Source of the DNA: Macquaria australasica
Taxonomy: Eukaryota; Chordata; Actinopteri; Centrarchiformes; Percichthyidae
Length of the DNA stretch: 64,000 nt
Direction of reading: 5' to 3'
NCBI GenBank assembly: GCA_005408345.1
Contig: SEMN01000100.1
Coordinates: 675,001 to 739,000, forward strand
Shown: piece after piece, positions 23,746 to 34,800 of the stretch
How the letters are laid out: each line of letters begins with the position of its first letter
Position numbering within the stretch: position 1 is the stretch's first letter
The notes under the pieces: generated by a model
Seen by the model: the letters and a program-made list of their open reading frames with translations, nothing else
Told to the model about the DNA's origin: nothing
Databases searched by the model: none
Program-made: the position numbers and the translations under genes

Positions 23746-25441
23746 GTTACCGCAGTGAAGTTGGTTTTAAGTTGGATATTCGACAGACATTCAATGCGGC
23801 GTCTTGTTACTCAGTTTCACCCGGTGTTGGCAGCAGGAGAACGGTTAGCTCACCTCCCAACCCTCACACTTAACCGCTAGAGACTGATTTAGGGACCATC
23901 AATAAATTACTGTTTAACTGGCACAAAACCAATGTGTTTTCAATACCTTCATGCTGATGAACATGATTAATATTTTTCAAATCAATTCCAGAAATTATCA
24001 CTACACTGGACAAATAGGACACACCTCTTTATACGTTAGTGTTTCTTCTATTTTATATTCATATTTTTATGTTTTTATGTTATATTTTATTTTTATGTGG
24101 CCTGTGTTTGGACACGGAAGCTATTGAAAAAAAACCTGGATTTTCCATAAAGATATTATAAAATAGAAGAAGCATTAAAATTCAATATAAAAGAGGTGTT
24201 TCCTATTTGTCCAACATAGTGATAATTTCTGGTATTGATTTGGAGTCACTGGGTCACATGACATGGAAGCTATTGAAAGAAAATGCCTTTTTTGTTTTTA
24301 TTAAAATACTTACGTAAAATAAATTTAATACACATTAGCAATCAAAGTAAGTGTGCTACATGAGACAAATTTAGTATGATTTTTAACCCTAATTTTCACC
24401 AATATGGGCAAGTCAGCATGAAGGTATTGAAAACACATTGGTTTTTCGCAGTAATTACTTGGCTACTCGGCCAGCCGTCACAGTGTCCCTTGACTGACCT
24501 GTGTGGACACATGACAGAATTGACTTGACCCTTGACTGTAAATAAATGTTGACTGGGTGATGCGGACAGGTTTGGACACTGAAGGTCATGTTGTTGCCTC
24601 TTCCTGTGTAAATGGGGGATTTCCTCACTCTATGTCACTGCCTGGAAATGGACAGCTTTACTGCTCTCTCCTCTCTATCTCACGCTGCTGGTAACTGAAA
24701 TGCAATTTCTGGGACAGATGTTTCTGTTATCGTCCCAGGGTTTCCCACAGTTCTTGTGTGTGTGTGTATGTAGGTTTGTATGTGAGGCCCATTGTTTTTT
24801 CATTTTCAGGCCTCTAAGGGGCTACACTTTAAACAGGATATGGCAGTTATCTGAAAACCATGGTGTCCATGGAGAGGTCTTCCTATCAGTGAGGGCAGGT
24901 CTTAAAACTGATAATAGTGAATCTCTTTTGGCAAAGGTTTGAGGAATATTCTTTTCTGGGCAAGACGTTAATTTGAGAAAAGGATGTATACTCACATCAA
25001 ATTAACTGAAGAGCTTAGTGGTGCACGTTTGCTGCTCAATGATGAAGTAAAGTGACACAAAATTAAATAGAACAGCATTTGAAAATACACAAGAAGAATT
25101 TATTTACATCTTGTGAAGAATGTAAAGCCATACTTAACACACCAGTACAGGAAAGGAGTAGATGGTAAATAACTGCATGTAACTGTAGTTCCCGGGGGAA
25201 GAGACCAAGTGTGATATAGTGGCAGGGGTGTTTTTGGTTCTGTTTAGGGAATAGGCTGTTGAAAGCACCCTTTTTAAAGAAACATGTTATAAAATAAAGG
25301 TATTTTTATACAATAACATAATGAATTGTAATGTTTCTGTCCTTGTGAGTATGTGGTAACAGATAATTGAATGTCTCTGAGTAGGTGGAGCCCACTTTTA
25401 TATAAAGGGAGAAAGCTGGAGCACCAAGGGGGACCGTTAAC

Positions 25442-26083
25442 TAGTGATGTGTCCTTCCGTGTCGAGGCTTCGAAGCGTGTGTCGAGTAATCCAGGAAGAT
25501 TTTTGTGAAGCGCGTATCGAGGCTTGTGTTGATGACGTATGTGGTGACGTTCGAAGCCTCGCGAGTCGGCCGTACCACGTGACTGATTCAAGAAATGGTT
25601 CGCGATTCAAAATATAAGGGGCAGCGAAACGCAATGGACCCCCCTTCACATTTTGTGGACTTGTGACTTTATTGCGCGTTTGTTTGCAATCTATTCGAGC
25701 TATTTTTTTTTTTGCGATGGAACCAGCAAGAAAGAGGAGATTTTCCCCTGTCTGGAAACATAAGCACATTCACATCACAACCCTCTCCCCAATTTGTTTC
25801 CACTTTCCCTTTTGACCCCACCATTGTATCATAAAGACAGACACCATATTAATAAGTTCATAATTTATGTATTGGATTCACAAACATCGTTCATTCATTT
25901 ATTCAATTCAAAGCTTCACACACCAAAGCCATGGTGTCATTATAATCACTCTGCCTGTTTTACATTTATTGTCCACTTGATGGCACAGCAGAGCAAATGA
26001 AGCACCATGAAGCTTCGGCCCATGAGTGAACCAATAGGATGGAAAGCTTCAGTGCTTCATGAAGCTTCATCTCGCCATCACTA
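25442..26083 (+). mobile_element. Internally deleted hAT transposon (642 bp) with perfect 8-bp target duplication
   Basis: The element begins TAGTGATGTG and ends CATCACTA. The 8-bp CCGTTAAC occurs on both sides (25434-25441 and 26084-26091), the hallmark of hAT insertion. Near 25718 a plus-strand ATG opens MEPARKRRFSPVWKH, which looks like the start of a BED-finger hAT transposase, and coding likeness ends after a few more codons. The subterminal regions carry repeated GAAGCTTC and TCGAGGCTTCG motifs. It is a relic or non-autonomous copy, not an active gene. Confidence 0.85.
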
Positions 26084-26275
26084 CCGTTAACTGGATATAC
26101 ACAGAGAGACACTACTACAGACGGCAGCTTCTGCCTTGGGCCCTTTCAGTGGCATAGCCAAAGTGCAGTTTTTGTCTCGAAATATTTTTGTATTTTCCTA
26201 TTTTAGGATAATAGTTTGTTTTTAATTTTTCTTTTGGCCAACCATTTATTTTGAGCACTGTAAATATCTGCAAGG

Positions 26276-26307
26276 TATGGAAGCCCATTTCTGCCAGTAA
26301 AAAAAAA

Positions 26308-26360
<53 letters not shown>

Positions 26361-26701
26361 TTTACATATATATATCGAAATTATGAGATAAAAAGTCATA
26401 ATTATTGCCCTACTTTAAACGTGGCTTTACAACAAATGAAACACTTCACGTGCTTGCTGACTCACATGGGATTGAAGAAGCAGTTCTGGCGAAGAAAGAA
26501 TAAAACCAATGTGACAGAGGTGGCAACCTTCACTGAACAGCAACTTAACTTAATCAAACATTTACAAAAGTCAACCGTCATAGTTGCCTTATTTAGGATT
26601 GCATATCGTTTGCATGGGGTTACTGGTGGCGCATGTGCACTTTCTATCTCATAATTTCGACTTTTTTTTTTTTTTTTTACTGGCGGAAATGGGCTTCCAC
26701 A
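26276..26701. mobile_element. MITE (426 bp) with perfect 6-bp flanking repeat and an expanded microsatellite
   Basis: Inverted ends TGGAAGCCCATTTCTGCCAG and TGGAAGCCCATTTCCGCCAG lead into A-tracts and then a shared TCGAAATTATGAGATA. GCAAGG lies directly outside both ends (26270-26275 and 26702-26707). The left A-tract has grown into an (AT)n-(AC)n microsatellite at 26313-26361, so the arms differ in length. The open frame 26421-26654 is inside it and is not recognised. Confidence 0.75.
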
Positions 26702-27289
26702 GCAAGGGACTAAATTCACTTTGTCGTGTGCTACTCGGCCAACCGTCTTTAACGTGAACAGTGATTTATTGATGGTCCCTAAATCAGTCTCCAAACGGCC
26801 AACGGGAGGTGGGCCGACCGCCCTGCTGCCGCCGACACCGGGTGAAACTGAGCAACGAGACGCCGCCGGATCCGCATTGAATGTCTGTCGAATATCCGAC
26901 TTTAAACCAACTTCACCGCAGTAAATCAGCAGATCGATACAGCAACTACCGAACCGAACCGAACCGAACCGAACCGAGATTCGGGTCCAACCCTGGTTGT
27001 AAAAATCACAGGCTTTTGAGATTATTCACCATAAGAACAAGTATGCGTTACTTTCAGCTCAAAAAGGGACAACGTCTAGTAAATCTATGAACTTACTCAA
27101 GAAGACGAAGACAACTCGAGTGTAAAAGTCGTCACGTTAGTTCGACATTTTACACCTTCAGCATCTGTTTTTGTGAACTCGGCACTGCGCGTGATACTCC
27201 GGCGTCACAAACGAGTAGGTAAAGACGTTGTGCTTTCCCCTCGTTTAATCACAGTCGGATGAAATGAAGTGAAACCAGCAGCTACGTAC

Positions 27290-27560
27290 CTCAGACGGAG
27301 CAGCTAGCGCTAAGTAGCCTGCGAGCGATCCGGTTCAGACCCGACCAGGCCGGGCGGCAGACTGCGGGGAGGTGCCGCGTGCTCCTTCGGCTCTAAAGTG
27401 CGGGGATTCTCACATCAAGTTAAACATTTGAGGTAAACGAATGGACCGGTAAATAGTCCCGAAAACGTGTGACCCGTGGCTGTCACTGGAAAATAGTCAA
27501 ACTGCGGCTTTCGTAAACACAACGCGTATGTTTACAGACAAGGGAGCGGCCATTGCGATC
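27290..27560 (-). promoter_or_regulatory. dhx38: CpG-rich dhx38 promoter and non-coding exon 1
   Basis: The stretch is much richer in CG dinucleotides than its surroundings. It ends on the minus strand in CTCCGTCTGAG|GTACGT, a good splice donor at 27290. Joined to the acceptor before 23135, this supplies the 5' UTR. On the minus strand GCAATGGCCGC at about 27549-27559 resembles a YY1 site, which often marks the start of housekeeping genes. The exact transcription start is inferred. Confidence 0.6.
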
Positions 27561-29740
27561 CCACAATTCTAAGGGACGGCAGAAAAAAAATAAGTATTTA
27601 AAGCTTTATTTAAACCGGTTGTGTTAACAGAGGGGAGATGAGTGAGGAAAAAACAAAAAAACAAACAACATTTATGAGATTCCTATAACCACGCAGAATG
27701 AATAAAGCAGGTAACGGCAAACAAAATATGTATTAAATTCAAAGGTTTAAGTGCACTGAATAATTAAAACAAATCCCTAATGCCTTATGTGCCCATAACT
27801 GTCAATAGATAACAGACAGCAGACTTCTCCCTGTTAGACAGTTTTGATAGAGAACATAATTAGAAATCGAAACAATACAAAGTGAATCATTTTGATGTGT
27901 GTGTGTGTGTGTGTGTCTTTAAGACTGGCATAAATACTACCATGGTTTTGTCTAGAGAATACTTTAAGAAAAAGATGATGGAAAGAAAACTTTCATGTGC
28001 TCCGCAATGGTCGCTGCTGTAGTGCATTATGTGGTAAAATCTTTAATACATCAAACATATGCTTTAAAAGGCTTACACACCAAGAATCAACTTATTGGTG
28101 GGTACTTGGCAGGAGATATTGGTCGATGTTTCTACTGAACTAGAAAAGTGTTCAACTCAAAACACACAATTGTGTGCTAAGGACACACATGAGTTTGGTG
28201 TAAAACTACAATCATTATCAATGTCAACTGAGATAAATATTGTTAAAAAATACAATTGTTAAAATTGTGTTAGTGTATTGGACAGTAAACTAATAACATT
28301 AATTTTAAGAAAGAGCAGCTGAGATAAAAAGGAAGTCACGTGTTTGTTGTGGAATTTTAAATCACAAAGAAAACGTGCCAGCTGCCTCAGAAAACTGAAG
28401 AATGTGTGCCTTCTCTGCCCTGCGTTAGGGGCAAAGCACTATGAGTTGTAAACTGATTTACAAAAGAACAGTTTACAGCTGCTTGGGGATGGTGACACTA
28501 ACTGACTACATTTTAAATTAAAAAATCGCATTGATGGTCACATCAAGTTAATTTATTTTAGCTGAAGCCTTAACGTAACATAATGACCATAAAAGATAAT
28601 GAATAAAGTTAAATTACTTAAATTGTAAACGCATGCACAGTACACATTTGTTGCGTTAATTATGACGAGCCAGTTTTCAGTTAATCCTCTTAAAAATGTT
28701 TGTTTGTTTTTGACAAAAGAATCGGCATGAACATCACAAGGAGTGATATTTAAATTGGTGGGTTTTTTGGTTTTTTTTTTATCTTTATCTTTATCACTGA
28801 GCTATCAGTTTCATTTTGGCACAGTAGTTTATGTAGACTTTTACGTGAGAGGAGATAGTAAAGCAAATTACGTTCAGACTTTGACATGATGAACAAAGAT
28901 ATTCAGCCACTCTGTTGGGATGGGGGTGGGGTTGGTGACAGGGTTTGAACCTCATACAGCCAACAAGTGTTTTGCTGCTGTTGCATGAGTATAGATATTT
29001 TATCTGGTGGGTTAGTTGGACCAAAAGGTATGCTGCTTACTGAAAATAGTGTATTGTTAAGTGTCTCCTGAGACAAGGCTCTTATACACCTGAATGTGGC
29101 TACAGAGGATGAAATCCAGTCTTTACATGTGAAGTATATCACGTGTGAACCATTGGCAAAGTACATATGTCATCTTGTGGAGGTGCCCTGAGCTATCAGT
29201 AGCATACATCTGCTTCAGAGGCACCCCTATCAGCACAGAAAGAGGCCCATTGTTACAAGATATCCCCATATGTAAAAATCACTTATGTACAATATTATTG
29301 CAATAAATATTCATCAGTCCAATTAGAATCCCCCAAACATGTCCACGGCTGTAGGCCTACAACCAAGGTAATTTTCTGTTTTACTGGTTACAATTCACAC
29401 TATATGACAACCTCTATGAATTGTTAAGTACTGAAGAAACAAATGTTAAATTTATTATATAATGGAGCATTTCTACTATGTGCATATTAGATGAAGATAT
29501 GTTTTTTTTTTCTGGGTTTGAGAGTTGTACATGTTTGCAAATGATCCCCCTGTTATATACTTACAATATACTGACACATAATATTAGACAATTAGAAATC
29601 AGACAACAACATATAATCATCATAATATTTTTTTTTTATCTTGGCACTGCAGGCCTGCAGTTTAAACGGGGAAAATTATTGCAATTAATGCAATCCCCAA
29701 AACACAGACAATGTTAGGAAACGTTACATAGGCCCACATA
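27561..29740. other. Divergent intergenic region between dhx38 and cyb5b
   Basis: No supported exon. It contains a (TG)n tract at 27896-27916 and otherwise AT-rich unique-looking DNA. Small open frames on the minus strand near 28794-29166 resemble no family. Confidence 0.6.
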
Positions 29741-29749
29741 AGAGTCGCG

Positions 29750-30189
29750 TTATGTCATTGGAAACGCAGAAACTCGTATGCGCAAAGACGGCGCACAGTT
29801 GACAACCTTTGCAGATTTCCTCGTCTCGTGATCATCAAGTGGTCGATTGTGATTGGTCAGCACTCCAAAAGCCGCAGTCTCATTGGTCAGTTGACGCGTT
29901 TGCGCTTGATGGTTAAAAACACCATTGGTCTGTTTCACATGTCTGCTGATGTGCCGGTTTAGGGTGTTTTTTTTTTTTTTTTTTCCCTCTTTTCGTAACC
30001 CAACATTGTTTAGAATTTCTGTGGTAACACCGTAGCTTATGTAAGCTCGTCTCGACTGTGTAATTGGGAGCTTTTCTGAGCACAACTAGCCTTTATTCAA
30101 CCAGGGTGGAAACTGGTCCACACCTGGCTAACTGAAGCTAACTGAAGCTAGCCGCTCAGTCGATATAGGTTGTCTGCATTAACGTCAGA
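29750..30189 (+). promoter_or_regulatory. cyb5b: cyb5b promoter and 5' UTR with three inverted CCAAT boxes
   Basis: ATTGG, the reverse of CCAAT, occurs at 29852-29856, 29882-29886 and 29923-29927, twice as GATTGGTCAG/CATTGGTCAG. This fits NF-Y-driven expression of a broadly used gene. CpG density rises here. Just before the start codon, CTAACTGAAG is tandemly repeated near 30127-30150. The transcription start itself is not visible. Confidence 0.55.
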
Positions 30190-33100
30190 ATGGGCGAGGA
30201 AATTAACGACAACCTCATTAACACAGGCCACGGACCTGCCAATACCTCCACTGTCGAGGAAAACGGCGAAACGGAAGGTGGTGTCAAATACTACACATTA
30301 GAAGAAATAAGAGTGCATAACATGAGCAGTGACACATGGCTCGTCGTCCACGATAAAGTATATAACGTCACAGGTTTCCTCGAAGAGGTAAGGGATACTT
30401 TCTGTCAGCTGGTTTACTTTGGCATTGTGCTGTCATAATTTAAGTTTTTGGTTAACACAATTCGGATACGACTACATCCTGGAATTACGAAACGATTGTT
30501 GGCCTCGTGTATTGAGCAGTTTCCTCGGGCTTAAACAAAGTCGTACAAGCGACACTTGAATATTCTAGCAACATGAATTATTAACGTTAAGTTAAGTTGT
30601 TGCCCACCATTTTCATAACGTTATTTAGAGATGTAATGATAGACCTTCATGATGTTAGCCATAACAGCAACACTGTTGTCAGTCCAGCATTAATTGTATC
30701 TTCTTGCAGTAACATGGGCTAATTGTGAAAACTGCATTCAGGTGATCTGTTTCATAAGAGTCTGTCACTTAAGCAGCGGTGTAATAAGTGACATGGTCAT
30801 TTGAAATGCCAGTGCTGGATCAATTATTCAGATCTTTTTACTTACATGTGCAATATATGAGATAGTGAACATTAATATAGCACCAAACAACTACAACTAA
30901 AATTAGTAATGCCACAGAGTTAACATTTTCAATTACAAGTAAAAGTTCTGCATTCAAAACTTTATTAACTTTTTATACTAAATATTTTACTTGAAGTACT
31001 CATTATGCAAACAGGCCCTTCTCAGAGTCTTAACATTATTATATACAATGTAATTGGATTCATTTTGTAGATGCTTTAACATATAAGCACCATTTTAATG
31101 CTGTAGCTGCCTGCCCTGGAGATAATTTTAACTACTTTATATACAGTTAAACTAATAAGAATGCACTGCATTTTAGAAGATGATCATATGCTTTGTATGT
31201 AAAGTAACTGGTAACTTTAGCTGCCACTTGTAGTGGAGAAAAAAGCATAATATTTCCCTCTAAAATGTAGTGGTGTAAAGTAGCATAAAATGGAAATGCT
31301 ATAAAATTGTACAGTGTTTCAAGAGTTTTTACTGCAAGCATAGAAATTAACTACTATATTCTGAGTGTGGGGCAAACAAGGAAATTAACTGGCTCAACAC
31401 TCTGCTTTCAGCATCCGGGAGGTGAGGAGGTTTTGTTGGAGCAGGCAGGTGCAGACGCCACAGAGAGTTTTGAGGATGTGGGTCATTCCACAGATGCCAG
31501 GGAGTTGCTCCAGCAGTACTACATTGGGGAGCTTCACATGGTAAGATAAGGCCTCTGTTAGCTCTGAAAGACCTGATTTCCCGCCTGTAGTATATTCACA
31601 TGATGTCCACATCCCTCTGTAATATACCAAAGTTAACTTAACAAATCATTAACCTAATCAAGCAGAGTAATTAAATGGTGTCACCAGATCTCTTTGAGAA
31701 AAAAGTATCAATTTGTTGCACAAAAAGTTGCTTGAAGTCACAAGATGGTGCCATGCAATAATTAGTGGTTTACATGCTCATTGGCAAATTGGGGGAGATT
31801 ACATCAAATACCCTGTCCTGGGGGGAAAAACATGACCGTTTGCCAGAAGACTGAGAGCATGAGGCAACAAATTCTGTTGTGTGATGAAACAAAAACTGAA
31901 CTTTTCCACCCAAAAGCAAAATGTTAAGGCTTTTTGAAACTGAGCATAGCGACAAAACAAGGACTGTGGATTTTGTCCCACATCACTTACATTGGAAGTG
32001 CTCTCTTACTGGCTAGTTTGAATAGAAGGAGTGATTACAGCGAGCAAAACCTGTTTTAATGTACATATAGGCACATGACATTGTTTTAAGACAAAATTGT
32101 GAACCTATCCTTTAAGTGACAGGGAATAAGAAGGGGAGCCCCTCCTACAACAAACAATAAACAGTGGCAGACAGTGAGAAAAGACAACGGAGAAAGTTGC
32201 ACATTCAAGCAAAGTTAACAAAATTCATAAAACTGTTGAGGGCACAAACTGTCCTTGCTGTCTCTCTGTTTTGCTGATTATTGCTGTGGCTCTCCATTGC
32301 TGATTTCTGCAGTTACCTGCACCTTTTCAACAAGTTTGTCTTGTCTGCCTTTGATTGGAACTGGCAACACGCCACACAAAACATATTCATATCGTCATAT
32401 TCAATCCAGTGGATTTAACCTTCCACAAGAAATGATTTTTTGTGTCAGCCATCACATGAAGACAGTAATACTACTTTGTTGATTTGCTTTGTAGGATGAC
32501 AGGAAGAAGGACACAGAAAAGGTAAGTTCCATTGTCTGTTCATCTGACCTTGTCTCAACTGCACACTGTTCACTGGAACAGAATTTACAACAGACGATAC
32601 AAAGTTTTTGGTTTGTTGCTAAATCATACAATATCTCTTTTAAATTTCTGTCCTCTTTTTTTACCTGGTACAGGAGGAACATGCCACAAATTCAGGAGAG
32701 TCCAGGTGAGTCATCATGATGAACACTGTGTGTCAGGCTCATAGTTAACTGTTTTCACATTTGTGTTCATATGCACCAAAATGTTCATTTCCTTACTTCA
32801 GGTGAACAGTGATCCCTGTAGTTTGTAGTAAACAAAGTCATCTTGCAATATTGACAGCTTAGAAATTGCTTCTGGAAATATAAAAGTGAGAAGAAAAATG
32901 GGGGGGGAAAGCACAAAAGATTTGCTGCATGTGTATGAATCCCTGTAAATATGTAAAGAAACAAAAACGGTATATAGTTAAATGATTTTCACAGATTTCT
33001 CTAATTATAGATTTATGGTTTTCACCCATTTCTTTTGAATTATCAATATAAACACTGATGAATTAAAAAAAACAATTCATATCTTTATCATATTGTTGCC

Positions 33101-33262
33101 TTTCTCTTTGGTTTTTGTCCATTTTAATTGCTCTAGCTCAAAAAAATTATATTTGATTTTTTTTTTTCCAGCAGCTCCTGGACCACTTGGTTGATACCTG
33201 CTATTGCTGCAACTGTTGTTGGTGTCATGTATCGCTACATGTTTGAACACAAGTCCTCTTGA
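30190..33262 (+). CDS. cyb5b: Cytochrome b5 type B, outer mitochondrial membrane (complete, five exons)
   Basis: Tail-anchored haem protein that passes electrons from cytochrome b5 reductase to acceptors at the outer mitochondrial membrane. Exons 30190-30387, 31412-31540, 32495-32521, 32674-32705 and 33172-33262 join in phase with GT-AG ends to 477 nt, or 158 aa. The b5 fold starts at KYYTLEEI. HPGG supplies His67 and FEDVGHS supplies His91 as axial haem ligands, 24 residues apart as in the family. After a short hydrophilic linker, residues 132-149 form the membrane anchor and YRYMFEHKSS the basic C-terminus, close to human ESKSS. That tail and the residues around the core identify type B rather than microsomal CYB5A. 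The last acceptor is a NAGNAG, so one Ser may be optional. Confidence 0.95.
31541..32494 (+). other. cyb5b: cyb5b intron 2 with a MITE fragment
   Basis: About 950 bp. The segment from about 31800 to 32115 ends in GTGAACCTATCCTTTAA, the inverted end of the family seen at 43834-44140. It also carries 'tggattttgtcccacatca' and related sequence that I recall as a common fish MITE. The left end is lost. Confidence 0.55.
32495..32705 (+). CDS. cyb5b: cyb5b linker microexons (27 nt and 32 nt)
   Basis: Exon 32495-32521 encodes DDRKKDTEK and exon 32674-32705 encodes EEHATNSGES plus two bases of the next codon. Both have good acceptors (TTTGTAG, GGTACAG) and donors (GTAAGT, GTGAGT). They form the flexible linker between the haem domain and the membrane anchor and are too short to appear as open frames. 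Confidence 0.9.
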
Positions 33263-34800
33263 GTGCTGGCGTCCTGTTTTCATCTCATTCTTTTCATCTG
33301 GAGGCCTTGAAGTGTTTGACCAAAACCTCCTGACACTGAACGCACACAATTAGGAGTGTGTGCATCCTCTGCAACAAGAAAAGGAGGGGAACAGTTTGAT
33401 AAAGTACTTTTGTCCTTGTCCGTCTACATAAAGCGCACCAAATAGACAGTTGGGCAGAGACTTTATTAAATTGTCTGCCTTCAGTTTCTTTGTATTTCAT
33501 TGTCACTATGTTTGTTGTCATTATTGTTAAATGTTGTCTTTAGTTTAAACTTTCATATGCATTTGACCCAGTTTAGTCACTGTATGTTCATTACCCATTT
33601 GCCTGCTCAGAGAAAGGTTTTGTTTACAGCATGGTATACATATACCGTCATTACACAGATAGACGAAATGAAGGAGGTGTTGGTATGCAGAATGGTGATG
33701 AAATCAGTGCAATAGTTAACAGTCACCATTCTACCTTTTACACTGAATTATAAATTATTATAACTACTTTTAATAAAGTGAGAAATGTTACTGCTACCTA
33801 ATTCATTAAGAATCATGAGTTCATTCTATTCACTCCTTACTGCACAGTTCTGGTGTTAAGCAATGCTTGATTGCATTTATCACTTGGTTGTAAATGTATA
33901 ATCTTTCCGATTATGTAATTGCAGTGTCAAATCTTTGTGTCTGTTCATTTTTGAAAATAGTGGTGAATTATATTGTATCAGTGATTTTTTAAGGTAGAAT
34001 GTGTTCTGACTTGTCCCTTTTTTTTTTTCGACAGTTCTGTTATCAGGAATTTGCGTAAATGTTCAAAAAAAACCTGATCCATCTATTAATATACATTTAT
34101 GTAGTATTTAATCATACAATAATATTTTATTACCCAGATATAATAGCTGACAGTGAACGACTGTATAAATACCCTTGAAAGAAGAGTAGAAGTATTTGTG
34201 ATTTGATTGTTCTGTTTTTAAATTGCATTGTTCCTCACTATGCCCTTTATTTAACTGATGCTTTTTCACAACTTGTAATGCATCTTAATTTTATGTTTTG
34301 GGTGAATGATACTGGTAACCGTCAGTGGAGGGTTTGAATTGTATTGGATGAAATCTGGTGTGTTTCTTGTTTGGCTGCTGTTGGTAAATTGGGGGACTAG
34401 CCAGTTGTCATTAGAGCCATAGATGGGTGTCTTTCAGGCCACAGATAAGATAAGATAAGCCTTTAATTGTCCCACAGCTGGGAAATGTATTGGTCCCCAT
34501 ACATATTTAATAATCTATTTTAGTTACTCAACCTTTTTGAATTCTCTGGGTTGCTGTTCAGATTTTGCAAATATGTTTTGGTTTAGGTTAGCGTTGCATA
34601 GCATTACTAAAATCACTCCTTTTATTGAATATTCTGAAATTATTTCATATTACTATCAAAAAAGCATTTTTACATGTGACTACAACTTGCAGATGTCAAA
34701 GTTTTAGTTGGTTGACTTTAAAGATAAATACTTGCCATCTCTTTGCATTTGCAACTGCCATTTCCTGTCATTAAAATTATCTTTGAATAAAATAAATCTT
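33263..34800 (+). other. cyb5b: cyb5b 3' UTR with alternative poly(A) signals
   Basis: AATAAA at 33772-33777 gives a 3' UTR of about 0.5 kb. Two overlapping AATAAA signals at 34786-34796 would give one of about 1.5 kb. The sequence between is AT-rich with no coding potential. Confidence 0.5.
34443..34500 (+). repeat. GATAA-type retroelement tail fragment
   Basis: AGATAAGATAAGATAAGCC followed by TTTAATTGTCCCACAGCTGG is the kind of 3' tail often seen on fish retroposons. Only the tail is present, and the family cannot be named. Confidence 0.45.

Larger units (their letters stand above)
23748..26925. mobile_element. Foldback (palindromic) element with nested insertions
   Basis: The outer arms, 23748-23922 and 26752-26925, are about 175-bp inverted copies. 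Shared blocks include GATATTCGACAGACATTCAA and GAGACTGATTTAGGGACCAT, with internal divergence and indels. Further in, 23921-23953 matches the reverse of 24414-24444 (CCAATGTGTTTTCAATACC), and 23978-24060 matches the reverse of 24155-24243 (CCAGAAATTATCACTA). The right arm is interrupted between two copies of GCTACTCGGCCA(G/A)CCGTC at 24462-24479 and 26730-26747. No terminal target duplication was identified, so an inverted duplication by another route remains possible. Confidence 0.7.
23136..27289 (-). other. dhx38: dhx38 intron 1 (about 4.15 kb), transposon-rich
   Basis: It runs from donor GAG|GTACGT after 27290 to acceptor CCCCACAG before 23135. It holds a hAT-like MITE (23265-23745), a foldback structure (arms 23748-24455 and, after an insert, 26752-26925), a hAT relic (25442-26083), a MITE (26276-26701) and an ACCGA-type pentamer run near 26947-26977. 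No coding exon was seen. Confidence 0.75.

Noticed and set aside
26421..26654. 77-aa open frame inside the 426-bp MITE
   Set aside because: A short internal frame of a non-autonomous element with no transposase signature.
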